Part shown: piece after piece, positions 35,125-47,055 of the stretch
Layout of the letters: each line of letters begins with the position of its first letter
Numbering within the stretch: position 1 is the first letter of the stretch
Made by a program: the position numbers and the translations under genes
Notes under the pieces: model-generated
What the model was told of the DNA's origin: nothing
The model's database searches: none
What the model saw: only the letters and a program-made list of their open reading frames with translations
NCBI RefSeq assembly: GCF_034627025.1
Contig: NZ_CP141048.1
Span: forward strand, 3,298,001-3,362,000
From: Microvirga lotononidis
GTDB lineage: Bacteria; Pseudomonadota; Alphaproteobacteria; Rhizobiales; Beijerinckiaceae
DNA length: 64,000 nucleotides
Direction of reading: 5' to 3'

Positions 35125-36114
35125 TTGAAATCCGGCCTCATGCTTTTTCCCGTCTCCCGCCTCGCCCTCGTATGCCTTGCAAGCCTCGCCCTGTCCGGCT
35201 GCCTCGGAGAGGACACGGCGCTCACCAGCCCGATCTCGTCCCAGGTCGGGCTCGCGCGGGATCCGAAGCTCCTGGTCGCGACCACGCGGCTCCCGGTGGG
35301 CGACCCACCGAAGAAGCCCTGGTTCAGCAGCGAGCGGTCGCCGGATCTGGTCTTCGCGGAGGCGCGCCTGACGCCGCCGTCCGGCTCGCTCATCGGTCAG
35401 AGCGGCTGGAGCATCGCCAAGGTCGAGAACCTGGATCACGGCAATGCGGCCCAGACCTTCGCCCAGGCGGCATTCGGGCACAATCTGCTGCTCTATATCC
35501 ACGGCTATCGCGAGAGCTTCGAGACGGCCGCGACCTCGACCATCGATCTCTCCGAGGGGATCAAGTTCGCCGGGGTGACGGGCCTGTTCACCTGGCCCTC
35601 GGCCGCGTCCACCTTCAGCTACGTGGCCGACCGCGAAAGCGCCATGTGGTCCCGCGATGCCCTGGAGGACCTGCTCACCGCCATCGCCAAGACCCCGAGC
35701 GGCGGACGCATCCACATCGTCGCCCACAGCATGGGCACGCTGCTTACCCTGGAGACCCTGCGGATGCTGCGGGCCTCCGGCGGCGAGAGCGCCATGGATC
35801 GCATCGGCGCCGTGGTGCTGGCGGCGCCCGACATCGACATCGACCTGTTCGCCCGGGGGCTGGAACGTCTCGGCCCCGACGCCAAGAAGATCACCGTCAT
35901 CAGCTCCACCAACGACCGGGCGCTCGCCGTCTCGAGTCGTCTCGCCGGCGGCATCGTCCGGGCCGGAGCGGCGGATCGCGACCGGCTGGAAGCGCTCGGC
36001 GTGCGTGTCGCGGACGCTTCGGAGTTCGGAAGCGGCATCATCAACCACGACATCTTCCTGACGAACAAGGAAGTGCAGCAGGTGATCAAGCGGGCCATCG
36101 AGCGGGCAGGGTGA
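35125..36114 (+). CDS. Alpha/beta-hydrolase lipoprotein (DUF900-like)
   Basis: A 325-329 residue exported hydrolase. The N-terminus is a lipoprotein signal peptide with a lipobox 'LALSGC' (Cys near residue 26), so it is probably anchored to a membrane. The C-terminal two-thirds is an alpha/beta hydrolase: 'LLYIHGYRESF' supplies the oxyanion region, 'VAHSMGTLL' the nucleophile Ser, and later 'APDIDIDLF' and 'NHDIF' the probable Asp and His. The pattern is the DUF900 family of predicted lipase/esterases. Start TTG at 35125 or ATG at 35140; either retains the signal. Substrate unknown. Confidence 0.86.
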   Translation: MKSGLMLFPVSRLALVCLASLALSGCLGEDTALTSPISSQVGLARDPKLLVATTRLPVGDPPKKPWFSSERSPDLVFAEARLTPPSGSLIGQSGWSIAKVENLDHGNAAQTFAQAAFGHNLLLYIHGYRESFETAATSTIDLSEGIKFAGVTGLFTWPSAASTFSYVADRESAMWSRDALEDLLTAIAKTPSGGRIHIVAHSMGTLLTLETLRMLRASGGESAMDRIGAVVLAAPDIDIDLFARGLERLGPDAKKITVISSTNDRALAVSSRLAGGIVRAGAADRDRLEALGVRVADASEFGSGIINHDIFLTNKEVQQVIKRAIERAG

Positions 36115-36228
36115 TCCGCACGAGCGGACATCGTCCCCGACGGGCGAGAGCCCGGCGGCGCTCATGAATTAGGGGTTGCACGCCCGCCGACAAAGGCAAA
36201 TGATCGTCCTCACGGCATAAGTTCGACA

Positions 36229-37830
36229 GTGAGGCTTCCTATGGCTGGACTGGGTGAACGGGCTTCCTATCAGCAGCGCGCGATGGTCACGCTGCTGGTC
36301 GCAACGTTAATCTTGGGCGTTCTGGGCCTGCCCGTCGCCGTCTGGCTCGACCTGCAGATCCTGTCGGAGCGCGTCCTGCGGATGCAGGCAAGCGAAGCCA
36401 GCCGCATCATCGACGACATGCGAAGCTTTTACGGCAGCGACGTGGTCGGGCGTGTTCTCGAGGCGTCCGAGCCGGTGATGGTCACTCACAATTATCGCGA
36501 CATATCCGGGGCCATTCCGATCCCCGCGACTCTCTCGATCGAACTCGGAAAGCGCATCAGCGCGCAGGATGGCTCGGTGAAATACCGCTTCGTCTCCGAC
36601 ATGCCCTTCAAGGGCCGGGAACCCCACCCGCTGGATGATTTCGAGAAGGACGCCCTTTCCCGCCTGCGCGCCAATCCTGAACAGCCCGTGGTGGAAGTCT
36701 CCGGTTCACTCTTCGCCAAGAATGTCCGAACCGCCGCGCCGATCGTGATGGGTCCGGTCTGCGTGAGCTGCCACAATGCGCATCCCGACAGCCCCAAGAC
36801 CGATTGGAAGGTCGGCGACGTCCGCGGCATCCAGGAAATCTCGGTGCGTCAGCCGATTTTCGCGAATATTTTCTCGTTCAAGTATTCGCTGATTTATCTC
36901 GCGGCGGCCTCATTGGCCGGGCTCGCCTGCATCTTCCTGCAGCGCCGACAGGAGAGGCTGATCCGCGGCATGAATCAGGAGCTGACCGAGGCGAACGATT
37001 TTCTTGCCGGGATCTCGACGAAGCTCGCAAAATACCTGTCACCTCAGATCTACCGGAGCATCTTCAGTGGCCAGAAGGATGTCGCCATCGCCACCGAGCG
37101 CAAGAAGCTCACGATCTTCTTTTCGGACATCAAGGACTTCACCACCATCGCGGAGCGGCTGCAGCCGGAGGATCTGACACAGCTCCTGAACGAGTACTTT
37201 ACCGAGATGTCCTCCATCGCCCTCCGGCACGGGGCGACCATCGACAAGTTCGTCGGCGATGCGATCCTGATTTTCTTCGGCGATCCCGAAACGAAGGGCG
37301 TCAAGGAGGATGCGCGAGCCTGCCTGCGCATGGCCGTCGATATGCAGCAATACATGGAGCAGCTGAACGCCCGCTGGCGCAAGCAGGGAATCGATCTGCC
37401 GATGCGCGTGCGCATGGGCATCAACACGGGCTTCTGCAATGTGGGCAATTTCGGCAGCGAGGACCGGATGGCTTACACGATCATCGGAGCCGAAGCGAAT
37501 ATCGCGGCCCGCCTGCAGACCGTCGCGGAGCCCGGCGGCATCTGCCTGAGCTATGAAACCTACGCCCTCGTGCGCGACCTGGTGCGGGCGCGACCCCTCG
37601 AATCCATCGCCATGAAGGGCATCAAGCGCGAGGTGGTGCCCTATGCGGTCGAAGGTTTCCTGGGCGAACTCGCGCAAAGGCCTCAGGTCATCGTCGAGCA
37701 CGTGACGGGGCTCGACCTGTTCCTCGATCTCGACGCGCTCAAGCACGGCGAGATCGACCAGGCCAGGAAGCGGCTTTCCGAAGCCTTGGCGGCCTTGGAG
37801 ATGTCCCGTCCGGCAGCGAAGGCGAGTTGA
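36229..37830 (+). CDS. Heme-c sensor class III adenylate/guanylate cyclase
   Basis: A 533-residue membrane cyclase. It has an N-terminal helix (about 18-40), a periplasmic DUF3365/Tll0287-type sensor domain (45-205) ending with a c-type heme motif 'CVSCH' (178-182), a second helix (about 219-237), a short HAMP-like linker, then a class III cyclase domain (290-480). The metal-binding aspartates are in 'FFSDIKDFTT' (Asp300) and 'FVGDAILIFFGDP' (Asp344); 'EANIAARLQ' provides the transition-state Asn and Arg. The domain order indicates cNMP output controlled by a periplasmic redox or gas signal (inference). GTG 36229 or ATG 36241. Confidence 0.92.
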   Translation: MRLPMAGLGERASYQQRAMVTLLVATLILGVLGLPVAVWLDLQILSERVLRMQASEASRIIDDMRSFYGSDVVGRVLEASEPVMVTHNYRDISGAIPIPATLSIELGKRISAQDGSVKYRFVSDMPFKGREPHPLDDFEKDALSRLRANPEQPVVEVSGSLFAKNVRTAAPIVMGPVCVSCHNAHPDSPKTDWKVGDVRGIQEISVRQPIFANIFSFKYSLIYLAAASLAGLACIFLQRRQERLIRGMNQELTEANDFLAGISTKLAKYLSPQIYRSIFSGQKDVAIATERKKLTIFFSDIKDFTTIAERLQPEDLTQLLNEYFTEMSSIALRHGATIDKFVGDAILIFFGDPETKGVKEDARACLRMAVDMQQYMEQLNARWRKQGIDLPMRVRMGINTGFCNVGNFGSEDRMAYTIIGAEANIAARLQTVAEPGGICLSYETYALVRDLVRARPLESIAMKGIKREVVPYAVEGFLGELAQRPQVIVEHVTGLDLFLDLDALKHGEIDQARKRLSEALAALEMSRPAAKAS

Positions 37831-37836
37831 GGAGGT

Positions 37837-39999
<2,163 letters not shown>

Positions 40000-40089
40000 G
40001 GCCTTGACGGATGAAACAATGTGAACCGCCTCATTTTAGGGCATCCGGCCACGGGATGCTATCGGCGCATGGTCTGAGGAGGAGCTCCC

Positions 40090-40190
40090 TATGTCATCCC
40101 TGGCGCACGCAGTGCGGGGAGGGGATCCACGATCAAGTGTTGAGCCATGGATTCCCTTCCCCTCCGCTTCGCGTCCTTCCGGGAATGACA
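40090..40190. repeat. Dispersed intergenic palindromic repeat, family A (copy 3)
   Basis: Begins ATGTCATCCCTGGCG and ends CCGGGAATGACA, so the outer arms (TGTCAT and ATGACA) are complementary. Inside, GGGGATCCA and TGGATTCCC pair as well. It is a divergent relative of the canonical copies and lies between mutB and the small secreted-protein gene. Confidence 0.6.
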
Positions 40191-40203
40191 CTGAGGGGGC
40201 TCG

Positions 40204-40572
40204 TCATCCCCGCTTCTCCGCGTTCCAATAGCCCGAGCAGACCCGTCCGCCTGAGGTCGACCACGTGCCGCGACCGGTGTTGCCGGACAGGCCCCCGGAA
40301 ACATTCGCCCGGTCCTGGCCGCGGGAGATGCTGGCGGAGACGGCGCCGTTGCGGCCGACTTGGCCATTGATGTTGAAATTCTCCGGCCCGCCGTAACGGG
40401 CCCGGCCGTTCTCGACGATGACCGCGTAACGGTAGGCCCGGTCGCAGGAGCCCTTCTCCGTCACGACCTCCACACTCCACCGGCCATCGAAACGGTTAGT
40501 CTGGGCATGGGCCTGGGAAGACAGGCAGATGGCCGTCACGACTGCTGCACCGAGCCAGGAAATCACGCGCAT
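40204..40572 (-). CDS. Small secreted protein of unknown function
   Basis: A 122-residue protein with a clear signal peptide (residues 1-23, ending 'SSQAHAQT'). The mature part is Gly, Ser and Asn-rich with beta-rich alternation: 'FDGRWSVEVVTEKGSCDRAYRYAVIV' near 28-53 read in parts, and two cysteines (Cys43 and a C-terminal Cys near 112) that could form a disulfide. The pattern of small periplasmic proteins starting 'FDGRWSV' is seen in Rhizobiales, without known function. It sits between the mutase subunit genes on the same strand. Confidence 0.72.
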   Translation of the reverse strand: MRVISWLGAAVVTAICLSSQAHAQTNRFDGRWSVEVVTEKGSCDRAYRYAVIVENGRARYGGPENFNINGQVGRNGAVSASISRGQDRANVSGGLSGNTGRGTWSTSGGRVCSGYWNAEKRG

Positions 40573-40668
40573 GGAACGCTCCGGAATAGCGGCAAACAGG
40601 CTGAACCAACGTGAGGTCCCGAGGCCGGTTCCGGTGCGGCGCCTCAGCTTTCCGTGAGCGTCGAGGGC

Positions 40669-42642
40669 TTACGCGCAGGCCTCGTCGAGAGCCCGGCTCA
40701 GGATCGTCAGCGTGTCGCACCCGGCATAGATGAACATGCCGATCCCGGCGCGGATCAGCGGCTCCTCCCGTTCGCCCGGCCGTCCCGCGAGGGCGATGAG
40801 AGGGCATCCTGCGGCGCCGAGAGCCCGGGCAGCCTGCTCGGCATGCTGTTCATAGATCTCGTCGGTCGAGCAGATGCAGGCCAGTCTGGCTTTGCTGTCC
40901 AGATAGGCCTGGCGGAGCGCGTCATTGTCCGAAAATCCATCGTTCGTGACCGCTTCGATACCGGCGGCCTCGAAGAAGTTCTTCGCGAAGGTGGCGCGCC
41001 CCGTGAACGCCGCGATCGGCCCGAGATTGGCGAGGAAGATCCGGGGCCGCTCCCCGGTCGTCGCGAGATGCGCATCAGCCCGGTCGCGCAGGCGCTCGAA
41101 GGGCTCGGCGGCCCGGGTCGAGGGCAGGGGCGCAATGGCGACGGGCGCCGCACCCGAGGCCGTGCCGACCAGTTGAGGAAGGGTCGCTCCCTGTCCGGCC
41201 ATCCGCACAAGGGCCGAGAAGGAGGTCTCCGCAGGCGCGATTTGGTCTCCTCCTGCTTTCTCCTCAGCCCTGGGAGAGGAGGATGCGTCCGATGCCGGTA
41301 TCAGCACGGCCACATCCGCCTCATGGATGTTCGGGAATTCGCTCGTCCCGGTGATCGGCTCCCGTCGGGTGGCGACGGCCTTCTCCCGCTGCGCGCGCAC
41401 GGCAGCAATGCGGGACTGAATCCCATCGGCCTTGAGGCTTTCCAGGATGCCGCCCTCGCGCTCGATCTCCTGGAACAGCTCCCAGGCCTTGTCGCAGAGG
41501 GCGTCGGTGAGCGCCTCGAACCCGCCCGCGCCCGCGGCCGGATCGGCGACACGGGAGAGGTTCGATTCGTCGAGCAGGATGAGCTGCGTGTTGCGGGCGA
41601 CTCGGCGGGCGAAGGCATCGGGCAGGCCCAGCGCTGCCGTGAAGGGCAGCACCGTGACCGCATCCGCGCCGCCGATCCCGGCCGAGAAGGCCGCCACCGT
41701 GATGCGCAGCATGTTCACCCAAGGGTCGCGCCTTGTGGTCATGCGCCAAGCCGTTTCCGCATGGAGGCGGATCGGTCGCGGGTCCAGGCCGCAGGCCTGC
41801 TCCACCCGCGCCCAGAGGCGTCTCAGGGCCCGCAGCTTCGCCACGGTGAGGAACTCCTCCGCATCGGCCACGAGGAGGAAGGACAGCGCCCGCCGGGCGG
41901 CGTCGGGTGAATGCCCCTGCGTCTCCAGGGCGCGCAGGTACCCGACTGCCGTCGCCAGCACGGCGGCGAGTTCCTGTGCCTCGCTGGCCCCGGCTTCGTG
42001 ATAAACGCGTCCGTCGGCCAGGAAGACACGGCCGGCAAAACCTTGTTCCGTCAGGTGACCGAGCGTGTCCCCCATCCGTCCGGCCATGGTGTCCCAGGAG
42101 GCGGACATCTTCCCTTGAGCGGCCATGGCCCCGACGGGATCGAGGCCGAGATCGATTGAGAGATCGGAGAGCTTGTGCCCGCGCCGCTTGGCCAGGGCGA
42201 GGACCAGGGCCGCCATCTGGCGGCCGTGCCCGCCCGCATCGACGCGCAGGTGAATGAGGTCCAGCATGACGCCGGACAGCGCCCGGTCGAGATCGTCGAG
42301 GGAGCCGATCTGCACGCCGAAGCCGCGCGCGGCCGGAGCCTTGTGGGCCACCAGCGTCAGGGCATCTGCGCCGCCTTCGAGGTCGAGGAGGGCGAGTTCG
42401 TTGGCCCTCTCGGGTTCGGGATGATCCATGCGCTGAGACACGCGCCAGCGTCCCGCCTGCTCGCGCGCGACGGGGGCGGATCCTTCCGCCTTGGGATAGA
42501 GCGGCTGGATGTCGATGCCGTCATGGCTGCGGGCGACGAGCTTCTTCCGGAAATCCGCGCCCTTCAGCACGCCCTCGACCCGCTTCAGCCATTGCTCGCG
42601 GGTGGCCTGCGGAAAATCGGCCGCGAGAGAGAGATCGTCCAT
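40669..42642 (-). CDS. mutA: Methylmalonyl-CoA mutase small subunit
   Basis: A 657-residue structural partner of MutB, with the same barrel and cobalamin-like domain but without catalysis. Related blocks include 'AFSAGIGGADAVTVLPFTAALG' (about 345-366, in parts), 'RNTQLILLDES' and 'CDKAWELFQEIEREGG'. The C-terminal domain lacks the DxHxxG cobalamin-ligand motif found in MutB, as expected for the small subunit. The ATG at 42642 fits the family N-terminus. No other gene lies between it and the small secreted-protein gene at 40204; the usual direct mutA-mutB adjacency is interrupted here. Confidence 0.93.
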   Translation of the reverse strand: MDDLSLAADFPQATREQWLKRVEGVLKGADFRKKLVARSHDGIDIQPLYPKAEGSAPVAREQAGRWRVSQRMDHPEPERANELALLDLEGGADALTLVAHKAPAARGFGVQIGSLDDLDRALSGVMLDLIHLRVDAGGHGRQMAALVLALAKRRGHKLSDLSIDLGLDPVGAMAAQGKMSASWDTMAGRMGDTLGHLTEQGFAGRVFLADGRVYHEAGASEAQELAAVLATAVGYLRALETQGHSPDAARRALSFLLVADAEEFLTVAKLRALRRLWARVEQACGLDPRPIRLHAETAWRMTTRRDPWVNMLRITVAAFSAGIGGADAVTVLPFTAALGLPDAFARRVARNTQLILLDESNLSRVADPAAGAGGFEALTDALCDKAWELFQEIEREGGILESLKADGIQSRIAAVRAQREKAVATRREPITGTSEFPNIHEADVAVLIPASDASSSPRAEEKAGGDQIAPAETSFSALVRMAGQGATLPQLVGTASGAAPVAIAPLPSTRAAEPFERLRDRADAHLATTGERPRIFLANLGPIAAFTGRATFAKNFFEAAGIEAVTNDGFSDNDALRQAYLDSKARLACICSTDEIYEQHAEQAARALGAAGCPLIALAGRPGEREEPLIRAGIGMFIYAGCDTLTILSRALDEACA

Positions 42643-42831
42643 GGGTGTCCTCGTCCGAAGGAGGGCTCATCGGTTGCGCCGGACAATACCGGGATGGGGC
42701 GAGGGTGGGAATGCCCCAAAGGGCGGGATTGCCCGGGGATGGCCTTTGCCAACGCTCCGCCCTCATCCTGGGGCAGTGGCGCGCCGACCGCTTCGACGGA
42801 TCGGCCTGTCAGGGCCGGGGCTGACATCCTC

Positions 42832-42932
42832 GACGTCATGGCCGGCGATCCGATGGATGGAGGCGCCGAGCCTCCTCGCATCGGGATGCGCCGGCACCGA
42901 TCCCCGGATCAAGTCCGGGGAGGGCGTGACGG
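42832..42932. repeat. Dispersed intergenic palindromic repeat, family A (copy 4, partial)
   Basis: Contains CGACGTCATGGCCGGCGATC and, 65 nt later, GATCCCCGGATCAAGTCCGGGGA, the same hairpin as in the 2.8 kb copy. The remainder of the 298-bp gap between mutA and the DUF2267-like gene contains no gene I can support; its arms are degenerate. Confidence 0.45.
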
Positions 42933-42940
42933 AAAGCGGT

Positions 42941-43321
42941 TCAGACGAACTGCGACAGGCCGGGGATCGAGCCCATGATGGTGCCCATTGCGTCCTCGCC
43001 GGCCTTTTCGCGGCCATAGGCGAAGAGTTCCTTGCCGAGCGGCTGCATCTGGCCCATGGAGACGCCGATGCCCATGAGCTGGCCGCCCAGCGCCATCACG
43101 CCGCCGCCCATGGATCCCACCATGCCCATGAGGCCGCCGCTGCCGCCGGTCTTCGACTGCTCGATGGCGTCCTGGGCTCCCGGAAGGGCTTCGATCAACT
43201 TGTTGACCTCGTCCTGCGGACCCTCCTTCTGGAGATAGCCCAGAATGAGGCCGATGGCCTTGTGGGCGGTCGCCTGATCGAGGCCGGTCTTCTGCGTGAT
43301 GCGGGCGATGAGCTCTTCCAT
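42941..43321 (-). CDS. DUF2267/DUF2780-like small protein
   Basis: A 126-residue protein. Residues 1-55 are helical and acidic ('ITQKTGLDQATAHKAIGLILGYLQKEGP' in two parts), matching the repeat unit of DUF2267/DUF2780-like proteins. The middle (58-94) is low-complexity Gly and Met ('GGSGGLMGMVGSMGGGVM'), with a helical tail 'KELFAYGREKAGEDAMG'. No signal peptide. Function unknown. Divergent from the HerA-like ATPase gene with about 120 bp between the starts, a probable bidirectional promoter region. Confidence 0.7.
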   Translation of the reverse strand: MEELIARITQKTGLDQATAHKAIGLILGYLQKEGPQDEVNKLIEALPGAQDAIEQSKTGGSGGLMGMVGSMGGGVMALGGQLMGIGVSMGQMQPLGKELFAYGREKAGEDAMGTIMGSIPGLSQFV

Positions 43322-43444
43322 CTGATTCTCCTGAAGCTTGGATAAAGCGGATAGTTCATAGGTAAACTATTAAATCAAGAAACCCGACAGTGGAAACTCG
43401 CCACGGGACATCTAAGATCCTTCCAGCGAGTTGGGAGAGACGTG

Positions 43445-44986
43445 ATGCTCGAAGACGGAAAGATCTTCATCGGTAAAAGCACCAAGCCGGAATACCTCGA
43501 TCTGAGGCTTGCCAACCGTCATGGCCTGGTGACCGGTGCCACGGGCACGGGCAAGACCGTCTCGCTGCAGGTGCTGGCGGAGGGATTCTCCAATGCCGGC
43601 GTCCCTGTCTTCGCCGCCGACATCAAGGGCGATCTCTCCGGCATGGCCGCTCCGGGCAACGGCAAGGACCCTCTGGTCAAGCGCGCCAAGGAAATCGGGA
43701 TCGAGTACGTGCCGGACAAGTTCCCGGTGGTGTTCTGGGACCTGTTCGGCGAGCAGGGCCACCGGGTGCGGGCCACGATCTCCGAGATGGGGCCTCTGCT
43801 CCTCTCGCGCCTCCTCGATCTCAACGATACCCAGGAGGGCGTGCTCAACATCGCGTTCCGGATCGCCGACGAGCAGGGATTGCTGCTGCTCGACCTGAAG
43901 GATCTGCGCGCCCTGCTGCAGCTCATCTCCGACAATGCGGGCGAGCTCACCACCACCTACGGCAATGTGTCGAAGGCCACCATCGGGACGATCCTGCGCC
44001 AGCTCCTCGTGCTGGAGAATCAGCAGGGCGACGAGTTTCTCGGCGAGCCGGCCCTCGACATCAAGGACCTGATGCGCACGGATCGCGACGGGCGCGGCGT
44101 CGTCAACATCCTGGCGGCCGACAAGCTCATGAGCAATCCGCGCCTCTACGCCACGTTCCTTCTCTGGTTGATGTCGGAGTTGTTCGAGGAGCTGCCGGAG
44201 GTGGGCGATCTCGACCAGCCCAAGCTCGTCTTCTTCTTCGACGAGGCGCATCTTCTCTTCAGCGATGCCCCGAAGGTGCTCGTCGAGACGGTGGAACGGG
44301 TCGTGCGGCTGATCCGCTCGAAAGGGGTCGGCGTCTATTTCATCACCCAGAACCCGGTCGACGTGCCGGAGAGCGTGTTGGCGCAGCTCGGCAACCGGGT
44401 GCAGCATGCCCTGCGCGCCTATACGCCGCGCGAGCAGAAGGCGGTGCGCGTGGCGGCGCAGACCTTCCGCCAGAACCCTGCCTTCGACACGGAGAAGGCC
44501 ATCACCGAACTCGGCGTCGGCGAGGCTCTGGTGTCGACCCTCGAAGGAAAGGGCGTTCCGTCCATGGTGGAGCGCACACTGATCGCGCCGCCGATGGCGC
44601 AGGTCGGGCCGATCGATCTGACGGAACGCCAGCAGATCGTCGCCTCGAGCCCCCTGAAGGGAAAATACGATCAGCCGATCGATCCGGAATCCGCCTACGA
44701 GATGCTCGCCAAGCGGGCCGAGAAGGCCGCTGCCGATGCCAAGGCGGCGGAAGGAGGAGGGGGTATTCTGGACATGCTCGGCGGCCTTTTCGGTACCAGC
44801 GGTCCGCAGCGCAAGGGTTCGATGACCGTCACGCAGCGTGTGACCCGCGAGGTCACGCGCACGGTCGTCAACCAGACGGTGGGAAGCCTCGCAGCCGAGA
44901 TCGGCAAGTCCATCGGCGGCCGCCAGGGCAGCTCCATCGGTCGCGCCATCGTGCGCGGAACCCTGGGCGGGCTGTTGAAGCGGTAG
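43445..44986 (+). CDS. HerA-like ATPase (DUF853 family)
   Basis: A 513-residue P-loop protein of the YjgR/DUF853 branch of the HerA-FtsK superfamily, predicted to be a hexameric DNA or nucleic-acid translocase. Walker A is 'GATGTGKT' (31-38), and Walker B is in '[12 protein letters not shown]' near 257-268; an arginine-rich sensor follows ('[17 protein letters not shown]'). The C-terminal third is low-complexity and basic, ending '[10 protein letters not shown]'. A GTG lies one codon upstream at 43442. It has no NurA nuclease partner in the window; the next gene is a GNAT. Confidence 0.9.
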   Translation: MLEDGKIFIGKSTKPEYLDLRLANRHGLVTGATGTGKTVSLQVLAEGFSNAGVPVFAADIKGDLSGMAAPGNGKDPLVKRAKEIGIEYVPDKFPVVFWDLFGEQGHRVRATISEMGPLLLSRLLDLNDTQEGVLNIAFRIADEQGLLLLDLKDLRALLQLISDNAGELTTTYGNVSKATIGTILRQLLVLENQQGDEFLGEPALDIKDLMRTDRDGRGVVNILAADKLMSNPRLYATFLLWLMSELFEELPEVGDLDQPKLVFFFDEAHLLFSDAPKVLVETVERVVRLIRSKGVGVYFITQNPVDVPESVLAQLGNRVQHALRAYTPREQKAVRVAAQTFRQNPAFDTEKAITELGVGEALVSTLEGKGVPSMVERTLIAPPMAQVGPIDLTERQQIVASSPLKGKYDQPIDPESAYEMLAKRAEKAAADAKAAEGGGGILDMLGGLFGTSGPQRKGSMTVTQRVTREVTRTVVNQTVGSLAAEIGKSIGGRQGSSIGRAIVRGTLGGLLKR

Positions 44987-45016
44987 CGCCGGCCGCGACC
45001 TCGCCCAGGATCGACG

Positions 45017-45475
45017 ATGCAGAATATCCGCCTCGCACGGCTCGACGATCTTGCCGCCATCGCGGCGATCGTCCAGGCCGCCTATGCGCCGTACATCCCG
45101 CGCATCGGGCAAAGGCCCGGGCCGATGCTGGACGACTATGCCGCACTCGTCACGAAGGGTTGCGTCCATGTGCTCGTCGCCGAGAGCGAGGTGGCTGGAA
45201 TCCTCGTTCTCATGCCTGACGACGGCGCCATGCTTCTCGACAATGTGGCCGTCCATCCGGACCGGCACGGACACGGCTACGGGCGTGCGCTGATCGCGTT
45301 TGCGGAAAGGTATGCGCGCGAGCGTGGGTTCAAAGCGATCCGGCTCTACACGAACGAGGCCATGAGCGAGAACATCCGCCTCTATGAGCGCCTGGGATTC
45401 GTGGAGACACATCGCGCCGAAGACAAGGGTTTCCGGCGCGTCTACATGACCAAGCTGCTGAGCTCCGCGCCCTGA
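45017..45475 (+). CDS. GNAT-family N-acetyltransferase
   Basis: A 152-residue acetyltransferase using acetyl-CoA. The core motif 'VHPDRHGHGYGRALIAFAERYARERG' (about 77-102, split here) gives the pyrophosphate-binding Q/RxxGxG/A, followed by 'IRLYTNEAMSENIRLYERLGF' with the typical tyrosine. Starts with ATG at 45017, 30 bp after the ATPase stop, so the two may be cotranscribed. The substrate cannot be predicted; small-amine, amino-acid or ribosomal-protein acetylation are all possible. Confidence 0.93.
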   Translation: MQNIRLARLDDLAAIAAIVQAAYAPYIPRIGQRPGPMLDDYAALVTKGCVHVLVAESEVAGILVLMPDDGAMLLDNVAVHPDRHGHGYGRALIAFAERYARERGFKAIRLYTNEAMSENIRLYERLGFVETHRAEDKGFRRVYMTKLLSSAP

Positions 45476-45545
45476 GGCAAAACCTCATACTTGCGATGAC
45501 CTGTGCGATGAGGGTACGTCTTGGGACGATCCTTTCACAAGGCAG

Positions 45546-46937
45546 ATGTTCCCAATGTCCCAGCTCGACCAAGTTCTCTCCAAAATCGATTCCGATCTCG
45601 ACGCCTCCCTGGAGCGGCTGTTCCAGTGGTTGAAGGTTCCCTCCATCTCCACCGACCCGGCCTACAAGGATCACTGCCGCACCGCCGGGCAATGGCTGGT
45701 GGACGAGCTGAAGGGCATCGGCGTCGAGGCGTCCTTGCGCGAAACCGGCGGGCATCCGGTGGTGCTCGGACATGCCGGCGGCGACGCGAGGCTGCACGTG
45801 CTCTTCTACGGCCATTACGACGTTCAGCCGGTCGATCCGCTGGAGCTGTGGGAACGGCCGCCCTTCGAACCGCGCATCATCACGCTGCCGGATGGGCGCA
45901 AGGCGATCAGCGCCCGCGGATCCTCCGACGACAAGGGGCAGGTGCTGACCTTCGTCGAGGCCTGCCGTGCCTGGAAGGCCGTGACGGGTTCGCTGCCGAT
46001 CAACATCACGTTCCTCGTCGAGGGCGCGGAAGAGGACGGCTCCAAGTTCCTGCCCGAATTCATCGAGGCCAACAAGGCCGAGCTGAAGGCCGACGTGGCC
46101 CTCGTCTGCGATACCGGCATGTGGGATCAGGACACCCCCGCCATCACGTCTTCCCTCCGCGGCATGGTCTACGAGGAAGTGATCGTGCGCTGCGCGGACC
46201 GCGACCTGCATTCCGGCTCCTTCGGCGGCGCCGCGCGCAATCCGATCCACGTGCTGTCGAAGATCATCGCGGCCATCCACGACGACAATGGCCGCATCAC
46301 GATTCCGGATTTCTACGAGGGCGTGCCGGAAACGCCGACGCAGCTTCTGGAGCAGTGGAAGGGTCTCAATCTCACCGAGGAGGAGTTCCTCGGCCAGGTC
46401 GGCCTGAAGCATTCCGCCGGCGAGAAGGGCCGCATGCTCATCGAGCAGATCCAGTCGCGTCCCACCTGCGATGTGAACGGCATCATCGGCGGCTATACGG
46501 GCGAGGGCACCAAGACCGTGATCGCCGCCGAGGCGCGCTGCAAGATTTCCTTCCGGCTCGTGGGCGACCAGGATCCGGAGAAGATCTCGGCGAACTTCCA
46601 GGCCTTCGTGCGCGAGCGCATCCCGGCGGATTGCTCCGTGGAGTTCATCAAGCACAAGGGCTCCCGCGCCCTGGCGCTCCCGCACGATTTCCCTGCGATC
46701 ACGGCGGCGAAATCGGCCCTGCACGACGAGTGGAAGAAGGATCCCATCGTCATCGGCATGGGCGGTTCGATCCCGGTCGGCGGCGACTTCAAGCGCACGC
46801 TCGGCCTCGACACCCTCTTCGTCGGCTTCGGCCTCGACGACGACCGCATCCATTCGCCGAACGAGAAGTACGACCTCAAGAGCTTCCACAAAGGCACCCG
46901 CTCCTGGGCGCGAATCCTGGCGGCCCTGGCGAAGTAA
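45546..46937 (+). CDS. M20-family dipeptidase
   Basis: A 463-residue zinc peptidase of the M20/M25/M40 superfamily (ArgE/DapE/carnosinase-like). Metal and catalytic residues are visible: 'YGHYDVQPVDP' near residue 90 (His and Asp), 'SSDDKGQ' near 125 (bridging Asp), and 'EGAEEDGS' near 158 (the catalytic Glu and a metal ligand Glu). The dimerisation domain follows, and the end 'VGGDFKRTLG' is typical. It cleaves small di- or tripeptides, probably in the cytoplasm since no signal is present. An alternative start is ATG at 45555. Confidence 0.92.
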   Translation: MFPMSQLDQVLSKIDSDLDASLERLFQWLKVPSISTDPAYKDHCRTAGQWLVDELKGIGVEASLRETGGHPVVLGHAGGDARLHVLFYGHYDVQPVDPLELWERPPFEPRIITLPDGRKAISARGSSDDKGQVLTFVEACRAWKAVTGSLPINITFLVEGAEEDGSKFLPEFIEANKAELKADVALVCDTGMWDQDTPAITSSLRGMVYEEVIVRCADRDLHSGSFGGAARNPIHVLSKIIAAIHDDNGRITIPDFYEGVPETPTQLLEQWKGLNLTEEEFLGQVGLKHSAGEKGRMLIEQIQSRPTCDVNGIIGGYTGEGTKTVIAAEARCKISFRLVGDQDPEKISANFQAFVRERIPADCSVEFIKHKGSRALALPHDFPAITAAKSALHDEWKKDPIVIGMGGSIPVGGDFKRTLGLDTLFVGFGLDDDRIHSPNEKYDLKSFHKGTRSWARILAALAK

Positions 46938-46961
46938 TCGGCTTCGATCCTCGAAGATACA

Positions 46962-47050
46962 CCACGTCATGCCCGGCCTCGTGCCGGGCATCCACGTTTA
47001 AAAGGATTGCAGACAAGACGTGGATGGTCGGGACAAGGCCGACCATGACG
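46962..47050. repeat. Dispersed intergenic palindromic repeat, family A (copy 5)
   Basis: CACGTCATGCCCGGC..GCCGGGCAT on the left, and GGTCGGGAC..GGCCGACCATGACGG on the right, with complementary GTCAT and ATGAC at the outer ends. It lies between the convergent M20 and haloacid dehalogenase genes. The two-hairpin geometry is the same as that of the 28.5 kb copy although the bases differ. Confidence 0.7.
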
Positions 47051-47055
47051 GTACT

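Noticed and set aside
40573..42700. Cobalamin riboswitch near the mutase genes
   Set aside because: No B12-box-like conserved stretch was seen upstream of either subunit.
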